Shown here one piece after another: positions 36,967-45,298 of a DNA stretch of 64,000 nucleotides (positions are counted from its first letter, which is position 1; each line of letters begins with the position of its first letter). The translations under genes were made by a program, and so were the position numbers. The notes under the pieces were generated by a model. The model saw only the letters and a program-made list of their open reading frames with translations. It searched no databases and was not told the DNA's origin. The stretch is from Verrucomicrobiaceae bacterium (GTDB taxonomy: Bacteria; Pseudomonadota; Gammaproteobacteria; Pseudomonadales; CAMLJR01): NCBI GenBank assembly GCA_028293825.1, contig JAQGNY010000010.1, positions 124,001-188,000 of the forward strand, read 5' to 3'.

Positions 36967-38166
36967 TTAGCCTTGCGCCAGTAAAACCTCATCACGTACT
37001 TCGGCATCGACGAGCAATACGCGTTGGTCATCGAGAAAAAGTCCGAAGGTTTTGCAGAGTCGACGCGTGCTGGCGTCGCGGTACGTTGTCGATGCGACCA
37101 GATCGAATTCGATTCGGTTACGCATCGCGAGTAAGGTGGGAAAATACGGGCGCCAGCTCCAGTTGTAGCCGATATACGCATCCTCGATGCAAATTCCATC
37201 GGTGCCGATTTCAAAATTCGGTGACAGTTGATTGCCGCTGTCATCGCAGATAAAAAAACGCATGATGCCTAAGGGTTGCAGTGCCGAGGTCATCACTTGA
37301 TGTGGCTCTGCGCCGTTTTGCAGGTTCTGTTTTAAATCGAGCACAGCGCTTTTAATATGGCGGGTGTGATCAATGCTGTGACCGAGACGCGTAGTTTTGC
37401 GTTTGAAATATTCGCCGGTCAGCTCTTTGATGAACGGTTTAAAGCTGTCAGTTGCCAACGGTTCCACTACGGCTTCCGAAAATAAATAGCCCTGCATATA
37501 GTTCGCGCCGCAGTCGATTCCGAAACAAAATTCCTCTATCGTTTCCACGCCTTCGCAAACTACTTCGAAGCCCGCTCGCTCGGTAATTGCCATTAAGCCC
37601 AGCAGTACGTCGGCTGATAATCCGCCGCGCGCCGCATTTTTAAATAAGCGCATATCCAATTTTATGATGTCGGGCGCCAGCGCGATGATGCGATCGAGTT
37701 GCGAATTGCCGGCACCGAAATCATCGATAGCTATGCGTAAACCATGCTTACGATATTGCTTCACTAAACGTTGCAGCTCTTTCAACTCGCCGGCGGTTTC
37801 GGTGATTTCGATAACGACGCGACTCGGATCAAGGCCGGCTTCGTCGATCATTTTCAATGTCGGCGAAATCACGCCGGCACCTAAACGACTGATCCAATCC
37901 GGTGAAATATTTATCGAAACGAAACCGCATTCTTCGTGCTGTGCAAAATAATCGAAGCCAATTTGGCGTAAATGGCGATCGATACCAATCTTTAGAGAAA
38001 CCGGCAACGTGGGGTCGGAAAATAAACCGCCCGCGCTGACAACATTGTTTTTTCGCGCGTGAGTACGGGCCAGCAATTCATAGCCAGCAATTGTTCCGCT
38101 GGGAACATAAATAAGCGGCTGGTAATGAGGGAAATAATTTTCGGCCGATAAACTTTTTGCAGGCAT
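36967..38166 (-). CDS. EAL-domain c-di-GMP phosphodiesterase with C-terminal sensor domain
   Basis: A protein of about 399 residues, EAL domain first. The signature Glu is in ELLARTH (ELL instead of EAL). Other active-site residues are visible: SINISPDW, EITET, AIDDFGAGNSQ, IKLDMRLF, CEGVET and MQGYLF. It is therefore probably active. The C-terminal ~150 residues (LGIMRFFICDDSGNQLSPNF ... YNWSWRPYF) resemble the Cache/YkuI_C-like EAL-associated sensor domain. The start is uncertain: ATG 38166, or an in-frame GTG at 38196 with weak GGTAAG upstream. Confidence 0.87.
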   Translation of the reverse strand: MPAKSLSAENYFPHYQPLIYVPSGTIAGYELLARTHARKNNVVSAGGLFSDPTLPVSLKIGIDRHLRQIGFDYFAQHEECGFVSINISPDWISRLGAGVISPTLKMIDEAGLDPSRVVIEITETAGELKELQRLVKQYRKHGLRIAIDDFGAGNSQLDRIIALAPDIIKLDMRLFKNAARGGLSADVLLGLMAITERAGFEVVCEGVETIEEFCFGIDCGANYMQGYLFSEAVVEPLATDSFKPFIKELTGEYFKRKTTRLGHSIDHTRHIKSAVLDLKQNLQNGAEPHQVMTSALQPLGIMRFFICDDSGNQLSPNFEIGTDGICIEDAYIGYNWSWRPYFPTLLAMRNRIEFDLVASTTYRDASTRRLCKTFGLFLDDQRVLLVDAEVRDEVLLAQG

Positions 38167-38544
38167 TAGCACAGCGTGCTCCGGGGGTAATACCACACTT
38201 GTTACTTACCGCGTGGAAAAGCTGAACGATCCTTCGAGAGGGAATGCACAAACAGAGTGCAGCAGAGCAACATTCAGACCAATACGTGGTGCGTGAGCTG
38301 TCCTCTTATTTATCGAAGTAAATTGTACAAAGCTGAATCAATATTAAAAGTGGTAATAGTACGGATGGAATGTCGCGGGAAATTTTGTGCGTTTCAGTCG
38401 AGTAAATTGCTTCTCGATGGGGCGGCTTAAATATAAATGCACTAAAGTGGAATTTGATCGACGCTGTTTCGAGTTTCTACGGCCGTATAAAGCAACGTGG
38501 CGCGATTCGATTAGACACGCATTAAATGCTAAAGGAGCAATTTT
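38167..38544. other. Gap of about 378 bases, divergent promoter region
   Basis: This separates the EAL gene (minus) from the CoA-binding gene (plus). I see no supported gene. The only fixed signal is AAAGGAG seven bases before ATG 38545, a strong ribosome-binding site. A minus-strand frame across 38344-38634 overlaps that start and reads poorly. Confidence 0.5.
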
Positions 38545-38919
38545 ATGGCGAAGGTTGTAGTGCTTGGTGCTAGTGATAATCCTGAGCGAATGTCTCATCA
38601 AGCGATCGAGCGTTTGCTGAAGAATGGTTACCAAGTGATTCCGGTAAGCCCAAAAGGTGGCGAGATATCGGGGTTAAAAGTAGTCGAGGCGTTAAACCAA
38701 ATCGTCGAAGCAGTGGACACCGTGACGATGTATATCGGCCCGGATCGGCAAGGTGCGCTGTTAAGCGATATCGTTGCGTTGAAGCCGCGTCGAGTTATTT
38801 TTAATCCAGGCGGTGAAAATCCAGCGCTCTATCCGCAATTACAGCAGGCCGGAATTGCCGTTCAAGAAGCCTGCACGCTGGTATTGCTATCGACTCGTCA
38901 ATTCGATGCGCCGCTTTAG
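38545..38919 (+). CDS. CoA-binding (Rossmann) domain protein
   Basis: A 124-residue protein made of one CoA_binding domain like the N-terminal domain of succinyl-CoA synthetase alpha. The nucleotide-binding start is VVVLGASDNPERMSHQAIERL, quoted in part: GASDNPERMS. PVSPKGGEISG and FNPGGENPAL follow. Stand-alone versions (YccU type) are common and of unknown role; some bind CoA and regulate by protein acylation status. A very good ribosome-binding site, AAAGGAG, precedes ATG 38545. It is convergent with the amidotransferase gene. Confidence 0.88.
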   Translation: MAKVVVLGASDNPERMSHQAIERLLKNGYQVIPVSPKGGEISGLKVVEALNQIVEAVDTVTMYIGPDRQGALLSDIVALKPRRVIFNPGGENPALYPQLQQAGIAVQEACTLVLLSTRQFDAPL

Positions 38920-38960
38920 TTTCATCGAATGGTTTTATCGAATTTTGGAAGAAGGCATTG

Positions 38961-38998
38961 GCGATTAACCGATTGCGCGAACGGCATTGGTTAATCGC
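38961..38998. terminator. Inverted repeat between convergent genes
   Basis: GCGATTAACC (38961-38970) and GGTTAATCGC (38989-38998) are perfect 10-bp arms with an 18-base loop. It lies between the stops at 38919 (+) and 39015 (-). It has no T-run, so terminator function is only plausible. Confidence 0.4.
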
Positions 38999-39014
38999 GT
39001 CGCACCTTTAGCAT

Positions 39015-39821
39015 TTATGCAGGTAACGCGCTGCAGCTACGCAATACGACACGCCCATCTTGAATGGCTAGCGCGGTGTGCTCCGGCAACGACTCCCACT
39101 CCTCACCGGAGAGTGGCGCGCTGGCGAGCAACACCATCTCTTGATCCGAATCCACATCGATGCCCGCTAATATCTCATGCTCGTGATTGCGGCGATTCAG
39201 CATAAATAAACCATGCTGGCACACTGTGTTGTCGTCATAACGACGGTAGTGCGAATGCACGAACAAAAACTCGCCATCGCTGTAAAGGAAATTGGCAGCG
39301 CCGAATTCGGTCATGTGCTGTGCAAAGCGATTAAATGCTTCGAAGCGCTGCGCTAACGACGGCGATTGATTGCCATTCCATAATGGTTGCAGCAATGACA
39401 GCAAATAACAGAAAGCATATTCAGAGTCAGTATCGCCAATGGCGCGATAGGGGCTGTTGATTAAATCGATATGGCGATGGATGTCGACCAAATCACCATT
39501 GTGCGCAAACGTATGCGGCCTGCCGCCGAGTTCGCGAATAAAAGGCTGTGTATTACGCAGGCACACGCTGCCTTGCGTGGCGCGGCGAATATGCGAAATG
39601 ACTAATGCGCTGGGAATGTGTTGGTCGTGAATAAAGCGCAAATGCGCGCTATCGGCGGAGGGTTTCGGTTCGCGAATCAGTTGCACATCACCATCACCAA
39701 AGAATGCGATACCCCAGCCGTCGATATGCGGCCCGGTAAGTCCGCCACGCTTTGCGAATTCGGCCAGAGAAATTTGTACCGTTGTTGGTTCACGGCTCGA
39801 TACGCCAAACAGCTCACACAT
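39015..39821 (-). CDS. Class II glutamine amidotransferase, YafJ-like
   Basis: A 268-residue N-terminal nucleophile (Ntn) hydrolase. After removal of Met1 the nucleophile is Cys2 (MCELFGVSS). Family features follow: GPHIDGWGIAFFGDG, ISHIRRATQGSVCLRNTQPF, FAHNGDLVDI and GDTDSEYAFCYLL. This fits the YafJ/EgtC-like class, which hydrolyses gamma-glutamyl amides. No synthase partner domain is attached and the acceptor is unknown. EgtC-like ergothioneine function is unlikely, as no other egt gene is present. Confidence 0.9.
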   Translation of the reverse strand: MCELFGVSSREPTTVQISLAEFAKRGGLTGPHIDGWGIAFFGDGDVQLIREPKPSADSAHLRFIHDQHIPSALVISHIRRATQGSVCLRNTQPFIRELGGRPHTFAHNGDLVDIHRHIDLINSPYRAIGDTDSEYAFCYLLSLLQPLWNGNQSPSLAQRFEAFNRFAQHMTEFGAANFLYSDGEFLFVHSHYRRYDDNTVCQHGLFMLNRRNHEHEILAGIDVDSDQEMVLLASAPLSGEEWESLPEHTALAIQDGRVVLRSCSALPA

Positions 39822-40025
39822 TGCAATCGCTAGACCACGGCAGTTGAATAAATCGTTAAATGATTTTAGTAGAAGAAACTACGCAAAGTGTATTCCATCT
39901 TCGAATTGCTGGGGAATTCTCAGCTAGATTGAAAAATTTAAGAAAGTTTGAAATTGGAATAACTGAGTGAGGAGGCTGATAACGGAAGTAGGTAGATATG
40001 CGGATGAAGCGAAGGCGAGGCGGGG

Positions 40026-40057
40026 AGAAAAACTGCGCCGCCCAAAGTGCGGCGCAG
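40026..40057 (-). terminator. Rho-independent terminator of the histone H1-like gene
   Basis: On the minus strand CTGCGCCGC, a seven-base loop and GCGGCGCAG form a perfect 9-bp stem, followed by TTTTTCTC. It lies 13 bases after the stop at 40070. Confidence 0.88.
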
Positions 40058-40069
40058 ATTATTTACTAA

Positions 40070-40519
40070 TTACGCTGCCGGAGTAGTTGGAGTGGTGCTT
40101 ACTACCGGAGCTGCTTTCGGCGCACGCGCTTTGCGCGGTGCTTTGGTTTTTGCCTTAGCTTTAGTTTTCGGTGCCGCTTTTGCCACTACTGCTTTTGCTA
40201 CTACTGCTTTTTTCGGGCGGCCAGGGCGGCCTTTTTTTGCAGCCGGAACTTTGGCGGTAGTTTTGGCTTTGGTTTTTACCGCTGCCTTCACCTTAGTTTT
40301 GGCTTTTGCTTTTTTTACTGCTGCTGCGTCTTTCTTCGCTTTAGCTGCTGCTACTTTTTTTGCTTTAGCGTCGGCCTTTTTGGCTTTAGCTGCTGCTTTT
40401 TTATCATCGGCGGCCTGTTTAGCGTGGGCTTTTTTCAGCTTGGCTTCGAGAGCTTTGATTTGCTTCTCCAGTCCCGCCACCGTAGTTTTCTTTGCTGCTT
40501 TCTTTTTTGCTGCTGCCAT
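40070..40519 (-). CDS. Histone H1-like Lys/Ala-rich DNA-binding protein
   Basis: A 149-residue, extremely basic protein. Residues 1-35 (AKKKAAKKTTVAGLEKQIKA) contain a short coiled-coil-like helix. The rest is Lys/Ala repeats (AKAKKADAKAKKVAAAKAKK), with one AT-hook-like core KKGRPGRPKK near residue 95 and a Pro/Thr tail. It resembles AlgP/Hc1/H1-like nucleoid proteins, which bind DNA through disordered basic tails. AAGGA eight bases before ATG 40519 supports the start; the longer frame to 40573 is unlikely. The gene stands alone and has its own terminator. Confidence 0.85.
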   Translation of the reverse strand: MAAAKKKAAKKTTVAGLEKQIKALEAKLKKAHAKQAADDKKAAAKAKKADAKAKKVAAAKAKKDAAAVKKAKAKTKVKAAVKTKAKTTAKVPAAKKGRPGRPKKAVVAKAVVAKAAPKTKAKAKTKAPRKARAPKAAPVVSTTPTTPAA

Positions 40520-40750
40520 AAATAAAATCCTTGTGAGTAGAGTTGGTGGATTTGTGCAGTAACACGCGATCAATTATACGTCGGATTTTTAAGTTTTGTA
40601 GAAATTTTGTATTTTTTGTGTTCAACAATTTTACGATCGTTTAATTTTTTATGTAAAAGTAAAACGTGACGGAACTCTGCAATGAGTTTTCGCGATTCCA
40701 AGCAGCGTTTAAAGTGGTTTTTCAACGCTAACCGATGAGGTTAATTTACT

Positions 40751-41047
40751 GTGAATAATGCAACGAAGATTGAAATTGAGGCGGCGGTATTTCGTCGATT
40801 GCTGGCGCATTTGGACAGTCGCACAGATGTGCAGAATATCGAATTAATGAATCTTGCCGGCTTCTGCCGCAACTGTCTGGCGAAGTGGTACGTAGCTGCT
40901 GCAGATGAAAAAGGCCTGGAAATACAGTATGAAACTGCTCGCGAGCGCGTTTATGGAATGCCGTATGAGGAGTGGAAAACACGTTATCAGCAGCAGGCCA
41001 GTGGCGAGCAACTGGCTCAGTTCGAACGCAAGCGTGATGACGAATGA
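40751..41047 (+). CDS. DUF1244 family protein
   Basis: A 98-residue soluble protein of the DUF1244 family. The conserved core is NLAGFCRNCLAKWYVAAA and GMPYEEWKTRYQ, with a paired-Cys motif (FCRNC) that could bind metal. Function is unknown in the family. It starts at GTG 40751 with GAGG about ten bases upstream. It is convergent with the deacetylase gene, whose end is 25 bases away. Confidence 0.9.
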   Translation: MNNATKIEIEAAVFRRLLAHLDSRTDVQNIELMNLAGFCRNCLAKWYVAAADEKGLEIQYETARERVYGMPYEEWKTRYQQQASGEQLAQFERKRDDE

Positions 41048-41072
41048 AGACAGAATGGGATGACGATGAATG

Positions 41073-41873
41073 TTAGCGATCGCGTAATCGAGCAAGCGTT
41101 ACGTTGGTGGTCGCTAACAAATTTTCGAATTCAGCACTTTGTAGAAACGCCAGTTCGAGTGGTCGCGTTGCAGCGATTGGATCGTCGCTGGCGCTATCTA
41201 AAAACCCCGGATGACACATCAATAAATCGCCATCGCGTACTTCATGCATCCAGTTTTTCATTAACAGCGCGAAGTTTTGTTGCGGTTGTAACGAGTAAAT
41301 TCCGGCAAATCCGCTGTTGGTAGACATATTCAATCGCGCTGCGGCACTGGAAAAGCCACTGCTCAATAGTTTTAAAAAAGCCAGTTTGAGTAATCCACCA
41401 TGGCCGGGAAGGCGTGGATTCACCGCTCGCAAATACGGTTTTTTAGCCTTATAGCGCTGCGCCAACTGCTGTAAAACGACGCTGCGAATACCGGGAAATA
41501 CGTGCACATGTTGATGTCCATCGACAAAATCAGGCGCTTGACCCATCACTTTTTCAAAGCGGTCGAGCTGATTGTTCAGTGTCGATGCAATCGCTTTTTT
41601 ATCGATGCGTCCCATCAATGCGGTGCGCAAAATGACGGAAAGCGATTGCGCAGGAATGGTCTGAGCGGGAAGTTCGTGTGTCAGATTGAAATGAACACCG
41701 ATATCGACACGGTCGCGAAATTCGCACAGACGATTATCGGTGCTGCTCCAGAATTCGCTATCAGTCATGCAGCTCGTAGCCGATAAACGACCGCGTTCGA
41801 TCAAATGCAGAATGCCCGCGCTGATTGCTGCTGACTGGCCGTAATCGTCGGCGCAGAGAATAATTTTCTTCAT
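41073..41873 (-). CDS. YdjC/ChbG-HpnK family carbohydrate deacetylase (NaxD/LgmC-like)
   Basis: A 266-residue deacetylase of the YdjC fold. Metal-site segments are visible: ILCADDYGQSAAIS at the N-terminus, DIGVHFNLTHEL and DGHQHVHVFPGI. In Francisella (NaxD) and Bordetella (LgmC) such enzymes remove the acetyl group from undecaprenyl-phosphate-linked amino sugars before transfer to lipid A. Here it is the last gene of a four-gene set with GtrA, a GT2 and an ArnT-like transferase. Its start overlaps the gtrA stop by four bases. Chitooligosaccharide or hopanoid substrates (ChbG, HpnK) are alternatives, but the context favours an envelope sugar. Confidence 0.88.
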   Translation of the reverse strand: MKKIILCADDYGQSAAISAGILHLIERGRLSATSCMTDSEFWSSTDNRLCEFRDRVDIGVHFNLTHELPAQTIPAQSLSVILRTALMGRIDKKAIASTLNNQLDRFEKVMGQAPDFVDGHQHVHVFPGIRSVVLQQLAQRYKAKKPYLRAVNPRLPGHGGLLKLAFLKLLSSGFSSAAARLNMSTNSGFAGIYSLQPQQNFALLMKNWMHEVRDGDLLMCHPGFLDSASDDPIAATRPLELAFLQSAEFENLLATTNVTLARLRDR

Positions 41874-42241
41874 GCCTGACGAAATGCCCAGTAGCGACTT
41901 AGAACGAAAGTTAGCGCTGCCACCGCGCCGAGCACAATAAATAGCGCCACACGGTAATCAAGTGCGGTGAAACGCAACAGCAGCGAGTACATCGCTTCGT
42001 TAAGCAGAAAGCTGGCAATCGCCACGGTGAGAAAGCGGGTGAATGTATTGCTGTGCGCGGCTGCGCTGTTGAAAGTCCAATTGCGATGGCCGAAATAGCT
42101 GACATTGAATGCGATGGCGAAGCCAATAATATTGGCAATTAGCGGTGCGATACCGAACGGCACCAATAGCGCGACAATGATCCAATGCACTGCCATCGCC
42201 GCAATGCCCACTGCGCCGAATCGCGCTAGCTGCGTAATCAC
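41870..42241 (-). CDS. GtrA-family membrane protein (putative flippase of lipid-linked sugars)
   Basis: A 123-residue inner-membrane protein with about four hydrophobic helices. The GtrA pattern is clear: QLARFGAVGIAAMAVHW, NIIGFAIAFNVSYFGHRNWTF and a final VLSRYWAFRQ. GtrA proteins are thought to move undecaprenyl-phosphate sugars across the inner membrane. It overlaps both neighbours by four bases, so it is co-translated with the GT2 and the deacetylase. Confidence 0.92.
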   Translation of the reverse strand: MITQLARFGAVGIAAMAVHWIIVALLVPFGIAPLIANIIGFAIAFNVSYFGHRNWTFNSAAAHSNTFTRFLTVAIASFLLNEAMYSLLLRFTALDYRVALFIVLGAVAALTFVLSRYWAFRQA

Positions 42242-43242
42242 AGATGGCGCCCGTCATCGGAATGATCTTTATCAAAGCCAATTCGGCGCGCGACGATGTA
42301 ATTGGGGCGGCCTTTCACTTCATTAAATATGCGCGCGATATATTCGCCGAGAATGCCGATTGCGAGCAGCTGCATGCCGTTGAGAAAGGTAATGGCAACC
42401 ACCAACGTGGCCCAACCGGGTAAGTCGACACCAAAAATGAGTGTGCGAATCGCAACATAAATGCCGTACACAATCGATAACATCGAAATGAATAAACCGA
42501 TAACGGCGGCAATGCGCAGTGGCAATTCGGTAAATGCGACCATGCCCATTACCGCGAGTCGGGTCAGGCGCCGAAAATTAAACGTCGATTTGCCCATGCG
42601 CCGTTCTTCGACTTGAAACGGCACGCCGATACTTTTGTAACCGACCCACGCATACAGTCCCTTCATAAAGCGGCTGCGCTCGGGCAATGCTTTGAGCGAG
42701 TCCACTACTTTGCGATCGAGTAAACGAAAATCACCGGCATCGGGTTGAATCGGAATACGTGACGCGCGTTGCAGTAGCTTATAAAAGCCATTGGTAAGCG
42801 AACGTTTTACAAAACCTTCGTCGTCGCGATTGGTGCGCACGCCGTAAACCATTTCATAACCTTCGCGCCATTTTTCGACGAACACCGGAATCATTGCCAC
42901 CGGATGCTGAAGATCGGAGTCCATCAAAATCACGACATCGCCGTTTGCTTCGTGAATACCCGCAGTCAGCGCCGCTTCCTTGCCGAAGTTGCGCGACAGG
43001 AATACACATTTGACCGGGTACTCGTCGCGTAGCGCAGCGGCGGTGGCAGCAGTGCTGTCGGAGCTGCCATCGTCGACGATAATAATTTCGACATGGTGCG
43101 ATAGCGTTGCCAGCGTTGCGGTTAATTGCGGTACCAACAGGCGTAAGTTGGGGGCCTCATTAAACGCGGGCACGACGCACGAAATAAACGGTTCATGTTT
43201 GCGCGCGGGAAATGTAATCGGGGTAACGGAGCTGAGTGACAT
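42238..43242 (-). CDS. Glycosyltransferase family 2, undecaprenyl-phosphate sugar type (GtrB/ArnC/FlmF2-like)
   Basis: It probably loads a sugar from a UDP donor onto undecaprenyl phosphate at the cytosolic face. The 334-residue protein has the GT2 domain (SCVVPAFNEAPNLRLLVPQ; IIVDDGSSDSTAA; ILMDSDLQHPVAMIP with the DxD-like site). Two C-terminal helices follow (MGMVAFTELPLRIAAVIGLF; WATLVVAITFLNGMQLLAIG) and the family ending is LGEYIARIFNEVKGRPNYIV. It overlaps the gtrA start by four bases. The sugar is not readable; the deacetylase in the operon suggests an N-acetyl-hexosamine. Confidence 0.93.
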   Translation of the reverse strand: MSLSSVTPITFPARKHEPFISCVVPAFNEAPNLRLLVPQLTATLATLSHHVEIIIVDDGSSDSTAATAAALRDEYPVKCVFLSRNFGKEAALTAGIHEANGDVVILMDSDLQHPVAMIPVFVEKWREGYEMVYGVRTNRDDEGFVKRSLTNGFYKLLQRASRIPIQPDAGDFRLLDRKVVDSLKALPERSRFMKGLYAWVGYKSIGVPFQVEERRMGKSTFNFRRLTRLAVMGMVAFTELPLRIAAVIGLFISMLSIVYGIYVAIRTLIFGVDLPGWATLVVAITFLNGMQLLAIGILGEYIARIFNEVKGRPNYIVARRIGFDKDHSDDGRHL

Positions 43243-43356
43243 GATGATGCGATCTCGAGAGGCGGGATGCTGACGCGAACATAACTGTCCGCGCCATTAT
43301 CCGCAAGCGTCGATAATTGTGTGGCGCGACTTCAGCACCAGCGATTTTCGGAAGAG

Positions 43357-44829
43357 TTAGCTACCGGGGTTTTCCTGTAAGACGAGGAATTTACCCAATT
43401 GTTGCAGTGTCTTGAAATGCGCGCGAATTTCCGGTGCGAGCGAAGCTAGATCCTCAGGATAAATCACGACAAAGTCAGAAACGCCGTTATTGAATAAGGT
43501 CGAAATATCGTCCGCATCGATCACTTTTGCTTTGCCTGCCGAATAAAATTCGCCGGAATAATAGCGGCGGCGAAAGTAATACAGACCGCTGTCGGCATTG
43601 GGCCGTACGCGCATGTAGTACTGCGCTGTCGCGCGTTGCGAAGACTTTAACAGCGTCTGTTGCTCATCGGTATAAATAGCGGTAACAACCAACAAGGCTA
43701 TCGGCACTGCGAGCGTGAATGCGATCAGGCGTGCACGCAGTGGTTTTTGCGCCGCGCCGAAGCGATACATCAACTCAACGATAAGTACCGCAAAGGCTGG
43801 TAATGCCGGCAGCGGATATGGCCAGATGATGTTATTGGCGAAGGTGAAAAAAAACATCGACGTGAACGACCACAACAATAAAAAGCTGATAAATCCATTG
43901 TCATCGTGCAGCCATTCGCTGCGGCGTGTGATCAGCAGTTTCGCTTTTGTCAGAAACACCAGCGACCACGGAAACGCCGACATAAACCAAAATACCCAAA
44001 TCATGCCGAATACTTCGGCGTGCGCGTGGCCGTATTTGTCGCCGCCCCAGCCCGAATTTAAAAAACGGCTGAAATGTTCGCCCAAAATAAAATACGCAAT
44101 AAATCCCGGTGTCTTGTGTTCGGCGATGGCGTACCACGGCAAGCCGATCACCAGCATCAACGCGCTGCCGCTGAGCCAAGGCAGTGAGCGCCACATCTGC
44201 TGCCAATTCTTACGCAGACATACCCACGGAATAATCGCTAAAAACGTCAACACACCGACGACGGGTCCTTTCGCCAATAAACCAAGACCGAGACCGACAA
44301 AAAACAGATAGCCCCAAAACCGTTGCGGCGAATGTAATGCCTGCCAAAACGCCACCATTATTAATGTGGTGCAAAAGGCGAGGCTCGAATCGGTCATCAC
44401 CGCGCCACCGGCCATAAAAAATAAAGCCATGCTGGCGAGTATCGTCGTATTAACTAAAGCCGCGTCGCGTCCGCGTCGCGATGCGGTCCATTGCCATATC
44501 AATGCGAGCATGGCGATGCCGAGCAATAAGGAAGGCAGGCGCGCGGCGAATTCATTGACGCCGAATAATTTCATGCTGAACGCGGACAGCCATGTCGACA
44601 GCGGAGGTTTCGCCCAAAATGGCACGCCATATTCGTGTTGCGGCGTAATCCAATCGCCGGTTTCCAACATTTTGCGGGCGATTTCGCCGTAACGCGCTTC
44701 GGTGGTGTCGGCCAATGGCACGAGCGCGCTAGAAACAATGCGTGCTACCAGCATAAAAGCTAGCGTGCACCACAGCAGCGTGCGTGTTTTGACGGTTAAT
44801 AGAAGATCGCGGGGTTTTACTAATAGCAT
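43357..44829 (-). CDS. ArnT-like glycosyltransferase family 39 (lipid A amino-sugar transferase type)
   Basis: An integral inner-membrane protein of about 490 residues with a dozen or so hydrophobic helices. The N-terminal motif LADTTEARYGEIARKMLETG, followed by DWITPQHEYGVPFWAKPPLS, is that of ArnT/PMT enzymes. The Asp and Glu residues there form the periplasmic active site. In ArnT, FlmK and LgmB the enzyme moves an aminosugar from undecaprenyl phosphate to a lipid A phosphate. ATG 44829 starts near the family N-terminus; in-frame ATG 44874 and TTG 44961 are less likely. It is the first gene of the modification set on the minus strand. Confidence 0.9.
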   Translation of the reverse strand: MLLVKPRDLLLTVKTRTLLWCTLAFMLVARIVSSALVPLADTTEARYGEIARKMLETGDWITPQHEYGVPFWAKPPLSTWLSAFSMKLFGVNEFAARLPSLLLGIAMLALIWQWTASRRGRDAALVNTTILASMALFFMAGGAVMTDSSLAFCTTLIMVAFWQALHSPQRFWGYLFFVGLGLGLLAKGPVVGVLTFLAIIPWVCLRKNWQQMWRSLPWLSGSALMLVIGLPWYAIAEHKTPGFIAYFILGEHFSRFLNSGWGGDKYGHAHAEVFGMIWVFWFMSAFPWSLVFLTKAKLLITRRSEWLHDDNGFISFLLLWSFTSMFFFTFANNIIWPYPLPALPAFAVLIVELMYRFGAAQKPLRARLIAFTLAVPIALLVVTAIYTDEQQTLLKSSQRATAQYYMRVRPNADSGLYYFRRRYYSGEFYSAGKAKVIDADDISTLFNNGVSDFVVIYPEDLASLAPEIRAHFKTLQQLGKFLVLQENPGS

Positions 44830-45245
44830 CAAAAAAATTCCGGTCGTATTCGCGGCGCGGCGCGCATTATCCATTATTAAATGTGGAAAATCGCCTTCTT
44901 GGATTTTCGCAGTGGCTTGGTGCCATGCACCGGGCGCCACGATACCGATTTCGGCTGACAAAACGCGTTGTACGTGGTCTGCAAAGGCTGCTGCACATTA
45001 CTGTAAACCTTCAGAATGATGCGCTTAAAAATCGTTCCTCAAATTTTCCTCAATGTTTACTGCGTATTTGCTGAAGAATTGCGTCGCGTCGCGTTGACCG
45101 CCTATACGGTGCTAGTTGAGACTGCGGTGGTTGGCGCTGGTTGCACATCGAACCGCTTTCGCGGCGTCAGATTTAGGCGCTCACCGTAATTAAGATCCGC
45201 GTAATCAAACAATGTCATGTCAGTGATGACATCGCTGTGAATTAC

Positions 45246-45283
45246 ATAGACATGAATGATTTAGATAGACACGAATGATTAAG
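45246..45283 (+). repeat. Two-copy 19-bp tandem direct repeat upstream of the efflux operon
   Basis: Units 45246-45264 (ATAGACATGAATGATTTAG) and 45265-45283 (ATAGACACGAATGATTAAG) are head to tail and agree at 17 of 19 positions. The repeat ends about 45 bases before the adaptor start. Direct repeats spaced by about two helical turns are typical of binding sites for OmpR-like regulators; that assignment is inference. Confidence 0.75.
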
Positions 45284-45298
45284 CCATAACTGGCTTAA
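45279..45298. promoter_or_regulatory. Candidate operator: palindrome before the efflux operon
   Basis: TTAAGCCA (45279-45286) and TGGCTTAA (45291-45298) are perfect 8-bp inverted arms around TAAC. The site overlaps the end of the second tandem repeat and lies 30 bases before ATG 45329. It would fall in the promoter or early leader of the efflux operon. Confidence 0.5.

Noticed and set aside
36967-38166. EAL protein as a degenerate, inactive domain because the signature reads ELL
   Set aside because: All other active-site residues are present and Ala-to-Leu in the signature is common in active phosphodiesterases.
38344-38634. 96-codon minus-strand frame over the CoA-binding gene start
   Set aside because: It overlaps a start with AAAGGAG and has no recognisable features.
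40047-40562. 171-codon plus-strand frame opposite the histone H1-like gene
   Set aside because: It reads as Ala/Phe/Leu-rich hydrophobic repeats, which is what the complement of Lys/Ala codons gives. The terminator orientation and ribosome-binding site support the minus-strand gene.
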